DNA of 64,000 bases. Origin: Treponema_I sp045597345. Lineage in GTDB: Bacteria; Spirochaetota; Spirochaetia; Treponematales; Treponemataceae. The stretch covers positions 38,677 through 102,676 of the forward strand of contig JAZLJW010000047.1 of NCBI GenBank assembly GCA_045597345.1, given 5' to 3'. Of this stretch, positions 57,623 to 64,000 are shown piece after piece. Below the pieces are notes generated by a model. That model was not told where the DNA came from. It worked only from the letters and a program-made list of their open reading frames with translations, and searched no databases. Each line of letters begins with the position of its first letter. Within the stretch, counting starts at the first letter, position 1. The translations under genes were made by a program, and so were the position numbers.

Positions 57623-59650
57623 ATGTATGTAGTTCAATATGACATCTGTGCTTTGTTTCTTCTTCTTTTTGTTTTTATTTCAAATAAGGCACAGTGGAAA
57701 GTTATAGATATAACAAACAGGGCATTTCAGTACCTTACTGTTGCTACTATTTTCTCGTGTATCACAGACTTGGCATTTGCTCTTATGGCAAATAGTTCCT
57801 ATGCCTTTTCTGCAACCACATTCTGGACAATCAACGAAATCTACTATTTATTTGTCTGTCTGGTACCGGTTGCATGGGCCCGGTACACGGTGTTCATCAC
57901 ACGACCTCCCGAAGTCATGCGGTCAACAGTATTCAGAATTCATTTTTATCTGCCTTATACCATAACTCTTATAAGTACCATTGTTACTCCCTGGACCGGA
58001 TGGGTTTTTACCATCAATGAAAATCGTGAGTATATCCGTGGACCGGGTGTTATAGTCCTGTACCTTATTCTTCTGTATTACATTCTTTTTGGAACCTTCT
58101 GTCTTGTACGGGGTATTTCCAAAATCGGTAAAAGACGTTTCTATCTGACACTTTCCTTTGTATTTCTGACATCGGTTATGGTTGTCCTGCAGATGCTGTT
58201 TCCCCGTCTTCTTGTGCAGCACGCTGGAATTGCCGTTTCACTGCTCCTTATCTTTACTTCATTGCAGAATCCTGCTGACTACATTGATCCTGTCTCATTT
58301 CTGTATAACCGGAAGTCGTTTGCAAGCATTACTTCCCGGTGCTTTGAACGGGGAAGCAGTTTTTCGGTTATTCTTGTTTCCATAGACGATATTGAATTTT
58401 TCTCACGTACCTTTGGCGGAAAAGGTATTGAAGATATTCTCCGGGATATTGGTGTATTCCTTAAAGGAATAGTTCCTAATGCAGACTTCTTTTATCTTGA
58501 AAAAGGGTTATTTGCCATAGCTGTCCGTGAAACAAATCAGGACCGCATCATCCGTCACTGTGACTTAATTGAGAACCGTTTCCTTCAGAATTGGAAAAAT
58601 AATTACCTTGAATTACGTCTCAACGTTCATCAGTGTGTTATTGAGTGTCCCATTGATGCAGAAGACCCGGAAGTTCTCATTGATGTCATTAACTCAATCG
58701 AGCCGGTTCTCCAGCACAATTCAGAGCGGTTTTTGTATGCAAACCAGATTGATATTAAAACCCAGAAAGAAAAGACGCATATTCAGCAGCTGATTAAAAC
58801 TGCAATTTCAGAAAACAGGGTAGAAGTTTATTATCAGCCATTGTGGTCAACCGAAGAAAAATGCATTATTGGTGCAGAAGCGTTAATCCGCATGCGAGAT
58901 GAAAATGGACAGTTCATTTCTCCGGAAATCTTTATTCCTATGGCTGAACAGGATGGCAGCGTTCTTCGTCTGGGGCAGTTCGTTTTTGAAGAAGTCTGTC
59001 GTTTCCTCAGTACGTACCGCATGTCGTTGGGTAAAGTTCACATGATTGATGTTAACCTTTCGGTTGCACAGTGTATGCAGACCCAGCTGGCAGATGATCT
59101 GGCTGATACTGTTGAATTGTATATGCTTTCTCCATCTCAGATTAATCTTGAAATTACGGAAACTGCTGCAGCTCATACACCGGAAATGCTTCGTATAAAC
59201 ATGAAGCGACTCATTGAATCAGGATTCAGTTTCAGTCTGGATGATTACGGTAGCGGTTATGCAGGAATCAATTATATGATTCATCTGCCGTTCAGTATGA
59301 TAAAAATTGACAAAGACATTGTATGGAATGCCATGAAAGATAAAAAGGCATATATCATGCTGACCAGTACAGTAGATATGCTGAAGAAACTGAATCTGAA
59401 AATTGTTGCAGAAGGTGTTGAAAATCAGGAAATGGTTGATATACTGACTGAACTTGGAGTTGACTACCTGCAGGGATATTTCTTCTCCAAACCTGTTCCT
59501 CAGACTGAATTCTATCAGATGGTAAAAACCGAATCTTCGTCAGATGTTCCACTTCATCGCATTGAGCGCCATTCTTATGATTCTTTAATTCCAGTGGATT
59601 CAGATGTGGCAGATCTTGAAGAAATTGAAGATCTTGAAGTAGTTGATTAA
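57623..59650 (+). CDS. Membrane protein with degenerate GGDEF and active-type EAL domain
   Basis: 675 aa. The N-terminal 210 residues hold about seven hydrophobic segments. The middle part is GGDEF-like in fold (FLYNRKSFASITSRCFERG, VSIDDIEFFSRTFG) but lacks the GGDEF motif, having YLEKGLFAIAV instead, so no cyclase activity is expected. The EAL domain keeps AEALIRMRDENG, DVNLSVAQC, LEITETAA, LDDYGSGYAG, IKIDKDIV, AEGVEN and LQGYFFSKP, so c-di-GMP hydrolysis is likely. The C-terminal tail is acidic. Start ATG 57623 has no clear ribosome site; TAAAAT lies 4 nt upstream. Confidence 0.88.
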   Translation: MYVVQYDICALFLLLFVFISNKAQWKVIDITNRAFQYLTVATIFSCITDLAFALMANSSYAFSATTFWTINEIYYLFVCLVPVAWARYTVFITRPPEVMRSTVFRIHFYLPYTITLISTIVTPWTGWVFTINENREYIRGPGVIVLYLILLYYILFGTFCLVRGISKIGKRRFYLTLSFVFLTSVMVVLQMLFPRLLVQHAGIAVSLLLIFTSLQNPADYIDPVSFLYNRKSFASITSRCFERGSSFSVILVSIDDIEFFSRTFGGKGIEDILRDIGVFLKGIVPNADFFYLEKGLFAIAVRETNQDRIIRHCDLIENRFLQNWKNNYLELRLNVHQCVIECPIDAEDPEVLIDVINSIEPVLQHNSERFLYANQIDIKTQKEKTHIQQLIKTAISENRVEVYYQPLWSTEEKCIIGAEALIRMRDENGQFISPEIFIPMAEQDGSVLRLGQFVFEEVCRFLSTYRMSLGKVHMIDVNLSVAQCMQTQLADDLADTVELYMLSPSQINLEITETAAAHTPEMLRINMKRLIESGFSFSLDDYGSGYAGINYMIHLPFSMIKIDKDIVWNAMKDKKAYIMLTSTVDMLKKLNLKIVAEGVENQEMVDILTELGVDYLQGYFFSKPVPQTEFYQMVKTESSSDVPLHRIERHSYDSLIPVDSDVADLEEIEDLEVVD

Positions 59651-59726
59651 TCCGGTCATCAGAATACCAGTTTCATAGACTGCTGTATCTTTGATGATGA
59701 AAAACTTTAAATTAAGGATACACCGT

Positions 59727-61058
59727 ATGAAAAAAACTTTTCCGTTATCAAAAGAACAGTTGGATGATGTTTCTACCCAGTTCAAAACACCTTTTTACCT
59801 GTATGATGAAAAAGCAATCAGGGAAAATGCCCGTCGCCTGACAGAAGCCTTCAGCGTACTGCCTGATTTCAAGGAACATTTTGCAGTAAAAGGATGTCCT
59901 AATCCCTATATTCTGAAAATCCTTGCTGCCGAAGGTTTTGGTGGTGACTGTTCAAGTCTGCCGGAAATCATTCTCTGTGAACGTGCCGGCATTCTTGGTG
60001 AAGATATCATGTTTACCAGCAATGAAACTCCTGAGCAGGAATATATTTACGCCAACCTGAAGGGCGCTGTCATCAATCTTGATGATATTACTCATGTGCA
60101 GTTTCTTAAGGATTCCATTGGTGGTTTTCCGGAACTTATCAGTTTCCGCTATAATCCAGGTCCTTTGAAAGAAGGAAACGGTATTATCGGTAAGCCTGAA
60201 GAAGCAAAATATGGACTTACCCGCGAACAGCTGTTTGATGCCTATGTACAGGCACGTGAACTTGGTGCAACCCGGTTTGCCCTGCATACCATGGTTGCCA
60301 GCAATGAGCTGGATCCAGACTACTTTGTAGAAACTGCCCGTATTCTGTATGAACTGGTTATTGAACTGAAAGAAAAAATTGATATCCAGATCGAATTCAT
60401 TAATATCGGTGGCGGTATTGGTATTCCCTATAAGCCGGGACAGAAAGCCGTTGATTTAGAATATGTAGCACAGAAAACCCGTGAAGTATATGACCAGATA
60501 ATTCTGGGCGCTGCTAAAGAGAATCCAGACAAATTCGGCTGTTTTGAAAAAGACGGTGTTGGCTTTCACATGGAATGCAGCCGTGTCATTACCGGTCCTT
60601 ATGGCTGGCTGGTAACTACTGCCATTCATGAAAAGCACATTTATCGTGATTACATCGGTGTAAACAGTTGTATGTCAGATTTAATGCGTCCGGGTATGTA
60701 CGGTGCCTACCACCATGTATCAGTTCCTGGCAAAGAAGACGTTATTGACAGTGAAACAGGGGCAATTCTTCCCGGCGCAGATGCTCACGTATACGATGTC
60801 GTTGGATCACTGTGTGAAAACTGCGACAAATTTGCCGTTCAGCGTCCTTTGCCGGAAATTGAACGTGGTGATTACGTCGTAATTCATGATGCAGGGGCAC
60901 ATGGTCGAGCCATGGGGTTTAACTACAACGCCAAACTGCGCTGCGGCGAGTTACTGCTGCGTGAAGATGGCAGTGTGGTACAGATCCGTCGCAGTGAAAC
61001 AATTGATGACTACTTTGCAACTCTTGATTTTACTGGTCTGAACGGATTTAAAGCCTGA
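59727..61058 (+). CDS. lysA: Diaminopimelate decarboxylase-like PLP enzyme
   Basis: 443 aa fold-type III decarboxylase. PLP lysine in EHFAVKGCPNPYILKIL (given as AVKGCPNP), FGGDCSSLPEI, INIGGGIGIPYKPG and the C-terminal CENCDKFA (active-site Cys) and DYVVIHDAGAHGRAMGFNYN. It resembles the longer group of diaminopimelate decarboxylase/ornithine decarboxylase-like proteins. With the DapL-like gene at 34581 it would complete lysine synthesis; many treponemes use ornithine in their peptidoglycan, so specificity is open. ATG at 59727 has AAGGAT 9 nt before it; the frame to 59691 lacks a site. Confidence 0.85.
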   Translation: MKKTFPLSKEQLDDVSTQFKTPFYLYDEKAIRENARRLTEAFSVLPDFKEHFAVKGCPNPYILKILAAEGFGGDCSSLPEIILCERAGILGEDIMFTSNETPEQEYIYANLKGAVINLDDITHVQFLKDSIGGFPELISFRYNPGPLKEGNGIIGKPEEAKYGLTREQLFDAYVQARELGATRFALHTMVASNELDPDYFVETARILYELVIELKEKIDIQIEFINIGGGIGIPYKPGQKAVDLEYVAQKTREVYDQIILGAAKENPDKFGCFEKDGVGFHMECSRVITGPYGWLVTTAIHEKHIYRDYIGVNSCMSDLMRPGMYGAYHHVSVPGKEDVIDSETGAILPGADAHVYDVVGSLCENCDKFAVQRPLPEIERGDYVVIHDAGAHGRAMGFNYNAKLRCGELLLREDGSVVQIRRSETIDDYFATLDFTGLNGFKA

Positions 61059-61060
61059 GT

Positions 61061-62209
61061 TCAGTACAATACTTTCTCAAGAAGCACTTCAAGGAAGCCA
61101 GCTTTACCGGTGTTGTAGAAATCAACTTCTTCCCAACCGATATACAGCTTGCTTCCACAGAGGGCAAAATCGGTGTATTCCATGCCGGCAGGTAATGCAG
61201 GTAAACGGAAATATACCGGCTGACCATTGTTTACGATATGTAACTTGGGGAGTGATCCCGCAAAATAACAGGTCCCGTCAGAAAAAACAATCATAGTCCA
61301 TGATGGCCCTGTTTGGGCTGTGGCATGAAGAATATCCGGATCGTCTGAGGAGTTCCGGAAATACTGTACCGGTGTGACGGCCCTCGAGGATTGGCTGTAA
61401 TCGCTTGCAGAAAGCGTAAATGATATCGATTCCGGTACGGCACGTAACAGTTGCTTGTAGCGGTCTGACAGGGCTGTAACGGGCTGTTGTGCATATACTG
61501 ACCGAAATTCAGCTTCCGTAATTCGCCGTATATCGCCGGATTGCAGGTATACTCCTGTCGGTACAGCAAGGTAAGTAAACGTCGTCTTCTGGTCATCCGT
61601 ATCCTTTGCGCAAAAATACCAGAAATCATCATCTGCAGTCATGGCTGTAACCTGTGCAGATGGTTCAAGATGCATATCACTTTTATGTAACAGCGGGTAA
61701 TACAGATTTGTTTCCGCATTGTACTGAACCATAACTGGTAACGAATCTGATACTGCTATCGAAGAATCTACTTTTTCCGGAAATAATGAATTTACATACA
61801 GTTTAAAAGCTGGATTATTCCCGGATGCTACCAGAGAATCGGCGGTTACCCCGGAAAAGAGCCGGAAATCAGGAATTAATTCCGGGTCGTCTGTTGCTGA
61901 AAGTGTAATAAGACCCCGTCTGTTTACCAGAAGATAGCCGGTATCTGTGCCGGTAAGCGTACCGCTTATACGGGGAGCTTGAGTCCAGGGACGTAATGGA
62001 TAGTCAGGTGAGACGGCTGGTAATGAAGTTTCTGCAAATCCGTCTTTTGTAAAGTAATACCAGCGGTGTGTTTCCGGCTGAACCGGAGTAATGGTTTCAA
62101 AAACAGGTGAAGTGGTTACGGTAACTACAGGGCTCTCTTTTTTACATGAAACAAAAAATAGTAAAAGTGCCAGGAAACACAATAAAAAGACGGATTTAGT
62201 ACTGTTCAT
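61061..62209 (-). CDS. Lipoprotein of unknown function
   Basis: 382 aa. Signal peptide with a hydrophobic stretch LLCFLALLLFF and lipobox FVSC, followed by Lys-Lys-Glu. The mature part is beta-rich with repeated small motifs (HRWYYFTKDGFAET, DFWYFCAKD, MIVFSDGTCYFAG), which may form a propeller. ATG at 62209 is preferred; a TTG 12 codons upstream would spoil the signal peptide. It ends 2 bp from the lysA-like gene on the opposite strand. Confidence 0.78.
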   Translation of the reverse strand: MNSTKSVFLLCFLALLLFFVSCKKESPVVTVTTSPVFETITPVQPETHRWYYFTKDGFAETSLPAVSPDYPLRPWTQAPRISGTLTGTDTGYLLVNRRGLITLSATDDPELIPDFRLFSGVTADSLVASGNNPAFKLYVNSLFPEKVDSSIAVSDSLPVMVQYNAETNLYYPLLHKSDMHLEPSAQVTAMTADDDFWYFCAKDTDDQKTTFTYLAVPTGVYLQSGDIRRITEAEFRSVYAQQPVTALSDRYKQLLRAVPESISFTLSASDYSQSSRAVTPVQYFRNSSDDPDILHATAQTGPSWTMIVFSDGTCYFAGSLPKLHIVNNGQPVYFRLPALPAGMEYTDFALCGSKLYIGWEEVDFYNTGKAGFLEVLLEKVLY

Positions 62210-62250
62210 ATACTTCAGAATACTGCCTGAATCAGGGCGACGCAAGCGTT

Positions 62251-62279
62251 TTGAGTGGTTTACACGGATGTGATATAGT
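62251..62279 (+). promoter_or_regulatory. Promoter of the envelope protein gene
   Basis: TTGAGT (62251-62256), 17-nt spacer, TATAGT (62274-62279), 6 nt to ATG 62286, no ribosome site. Another leaderless arrangement. Confidence 0.65.
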
Positions 62280-62285
62280 AGAACT

Positions 62286-63914
62286 ATGAATAGAAAAATT
62301 GTTATTCTGACTGTCCTTTTGGGTATAGGCGCCAGTGCGGTATTTGGGCAGCAGAGTGTATATACAGCTCAATACGAAAATTTTTTTGCTTCAGCGCAAC
62401 AGTATGAGGCTACTGGCCAATGGTTCCATGCACTGAATGCATGGTATGACTGTGTTAACAGCCCGGTTGATAATGCAGATGAAGCCAGACAGCGGTATCA
62501 GGAGTTATTGCGGAGAGTTGAATCTGGCGATCAGCAGGTATGGAAAAATCTTCAGGTAGATGCAGAACGATACTGGAGCACTCATTTCCCCGCAAGTTTT
62601 GTTGTAACAGCACAGGGAATTCAAAAGAATGATCCCAAAGAACGAACGGTTGAATACGTTATTGAATATGAACGGGTATGGTCAGACCGGTATGAAGAAA
62701 TAATGGCGGCAGTTGAAAAGGGACTTCCTGCAGGATCAAGATGGCCGGCATGGAGCGTTCTTGGCAGGGAGACCAAAGTTCAGGAAGCGTGTGTGTATAA
62801 CGGGGTCCCTTCCTGGTTCAGTAAGGCAGCAGGAGCTTGTATCCTGCAGTTTTCCATTATATTTGAAGATGGCACCGTGTTGTTTATTGGTGCACCGCAA
62901 GTTTCAGGAAACCGATATGTATTCAGCGGATTACCGGTAGAATTTGTTACATTACTGGTAAATCAGAAAGCGTACATTGCAGTAACAGCGATAGCTTTAC
63001 GTTCAGGCTCTGATACGCAGAGTTCCCTGTATCGGATTTCCGTGGATGAACAAATAGCATTTGTACTGCCGCAAAGAACCAGAAATGACGTGCTGGACGT
63101 TATTGAGACTGTACAGACGGTTGAAAAGCCCACTGCAGAGTCTTCTTTTGTTGCTGAACTGCCTGTCACTGTACAAGAACCCTATGCGGCATCAGTTATT
63201 TCAGAAACGGTTTTACCAGTTACGGCTCCTGTTACACCTGCTGCTCCAGTTGCCGCAAAACCGGTTGAACCAGTAACCGAATCTCCAGTTGCACAACCAG
63301 CTACAGCTCTAAAATCAGCACCAGAACAAGAGATTCCAGCTGTGGAACAAGAACGTTCGGCAGAACAAGTACCGGTGAAACCAGTAACCGAACCGGTAAC
63401 AGACGAAAACGCTGTTGCTGTAGCTGATGCAGCAGCTGAATCAGCTGATAATACTGCCGAGTTTATTGATGAACCGGTTGAAATTGAATCATTTGTGCAG
63501 TTTTATGGTGGTATTTCTCATGACAAGTATATTCATGCAGGATTTTCTACCAGCAGACCAATTGCCGGACCAGTTGTATTTGGAATACAGGGAGGTTCAG
63601 GTTATGAAAGTCAGTCTGCCGGTTCGAGTGCGGTACTTCCCATTTATATGGATGTGCTGTTCCGTCTTGGTGTGGCAAAGCACCTTGGTCGTTTTGTTGT
63701 TCTGGAAGGATATGGAATTGTCGGATTCTATGACATCAATATATTGAGTATTCCAGCAACTCACGGTGCTCCACTTACCGTTGGCGCTGGGGTACGTTCG
63801 GATATCATTGTCCGTTCCTGGGTATTTGGGGTGTCGGCATGGGGCGGCTATACTTTTAGCGGCAAGATTTCCAGCAGTTTTACCGCTTCTATTGGGAAGA
63901 GGGTTGCGCTGTAA
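62286..63914 (+). CDS. Secreted envelope protein with C-terminal beta-barrel-like domain
   Basis: 542 aa. Signal peptide (MNRKIVILTVLLGIGASAVF, then GQ). Residues 25-80 are helical (YENFFASAQQYEATGQWFHA), followed by a globular region of about 180 residues and a Pro/Val/Glu-rich linker of about 130 residues (APVTPAAPVAAKPVEPVTES). A C-terminal domain of amphipathic strands follows (SFVQFYGGISHDKYIHAGFS, VSAWGGYTFSGKISSSF), ending GKRVAL, which may be a small outer-membrane barrel. The linker could cross the peptidoglycan. No family recognised. Confidence 0.78.
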   Translation: MNRKIVILTVLLGIGASAVFGQQSVYTAQYENFFASAQQYEATGQWFHALNAWYDCVNSPVDNADEARQRYQELLRRVESGDQQVWKNLQVDAERYWSTHFPASFVVTAQGIQKNDPKERTVEYVIEYERVWSDRYEEIMAAVEKGLPAGSRWPAWSVLGRETKVQEACVYNGVPSWFSKAAGACILQFSIIFEDGTVLFIGAPQVSGNRYVFSGLPVEFVTLLVNQKAYIAVTAIALRSGSDTQSSLYRISVDEQIAFVLPQRTRNDVLDVIETVQTVEKPTAESSFVAELPVTVQEPYAASVISETVLPVTAPVTPAAPVAAKPVEPVTESPVAQPATALKSAPEQEIPAVEQERSAEQVPVKPVTEPVTDENAVAVADAAAESADNTAEFIDEPVEIESFVQFYGGISHDKYIHAGFSTSRPIAGPVVFGIQGGSGYESQSAGSSAVLPIYMDVLFRLGVAKHLGRFVVLEGYGIVGFYDINILSIPATHGAPLTVGAGVRSDIIVRSWVFGVSAWGGYTFSGKISSSFTASIGKRVAL

Positions 63915-63945
63915 CGGATAAAGACAAACAAAAAAAGGCGGCTAC

Positions 63946-64000
63946 TGAAGTGCACCCCAGAAATTGGACACTTTAACTAGGCTGATTTTAAGGACTGATT
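63946..64000 (+). mobile_element. Probable IS3-family terminus (cut by window end)
   Basis: TGAAGTGCACCCCAGAAATT followed by GGACACTTTAACTAGG. The pattern TGAANTGCACCCC...TTGGACA is the typical terminal inverted repeat of IS3-family elements. No transposase codon stretch fits in the 55 bases left, so this is an end only. Confidence 0.6.

Noticed and set aside
1..64000. rRNA or tRNA genes
   Set aside because: No conserved rRNA segment, tRNA T-loop (GGTTCAANTCC) plus acceptor pairing or CCA end was found by reading the intergenic stretches.

Overview
The window looks like a free-living or gut/rumen-type Treponema (Spirochaetota). The main evidence is the cheA - cheW/CheR-like fusion - cheX - cheY operon, which is a treponemal hallmark. 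Supporting signs are many signal-peptide/beta-barrel proteins without close relatives, a reverse-type rubrerythrin, DapL- and DapDC-type lysine/ornithine-peptidoglycan genes and a citramalate synthase. I see no rRNA, tRNA or CRISPR array. Many genes have a -10 box 6-10 nt before the ATG and no Shine-Dalgarno, which points to common leaderless transcripts. Other genes have a clear AAGGAG.

Layout. 0-2.7 kb: a sugar ABC transporter (5'-truncated binding protein and two permeases), convergent with an AraC regulator. 3.6-9.7 kb (minus strand): GH31 glycosidase of the sulfoquinovosidase type, FSA-type transaldolase, YihU-like reductase, DUF4867-like protein and fucose-isomerase-like protein. Together these match the transaldolase branch of sulfoglycolysis (sulfoquinovose to dihydroxypropanesulfonate). 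9.9-18 kb: an accessory block with an AAA+ ATPase, a zinc-ribbon protein, a sigma-like/HTH/WYL fusion, a small sigma-70 factor, a MoxR-type ATPase, an HEAGH + VWA protein and two small ORFs, one frameshifted. 18-23.4 kb: UPF0210 and ACT-domain pair, alanine/glycine:Na+ symporter, a lipoprotein and a TPR protein. 23.4-28.7 kb: two GT8-acyltransferase fusion genes flanking separate GT8 and acyltransferase genes. 28.9 kb: rubrerythrin.

29.7-35.8 kb: two tandem XRE-cupin regulator + acyl-CoA synthetase pairs, then an LL-DAP aminotransferase-like gene. 35.9-37.8 kb: two outer-membrane beta-barrel proteins. 38-42.8 kb: chemotaxis operon. 43-48.1 kb: efp and epmA-like genes, cheB, a TtcA-like gene and a TGS-uridine kinase. 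48.3 kb: cimA. 50.1-52.8 kb: VorB-type 2-oxoacid:ferredoxin oxidoreductase. 53 kb: MCP. 55.3-57.5 kb: a third XRE-cupin + acyl-CoA synthetase pair. 57.6 kb: membrane EAL protein. 59.7 kb: lysA-like. 61-63.9 kb: lipoprotein and envelope protein. The window ends in what looks like an IS terminus.

How the parts connect. (i) The ABC transporter, AraC regulator and sulfoglycolysis genes form one catabolic locus. (ii) A 24-bp box (AACTTTA-M-AAATACTAAAG plus TASTT) lies at the promoters of two XRE-cupin/acyl-CoA synthetase operons and of the VOR operon, linking them in one regulon. This is consistent with activation of short or branched-chain acids and their ferredoxin-linked interconversion with 2-oxoacids. 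(iii) Interspersed repeats fill the gaps, including a 134-158 bp element whose three copies keep the same helices through compensatory base changes.
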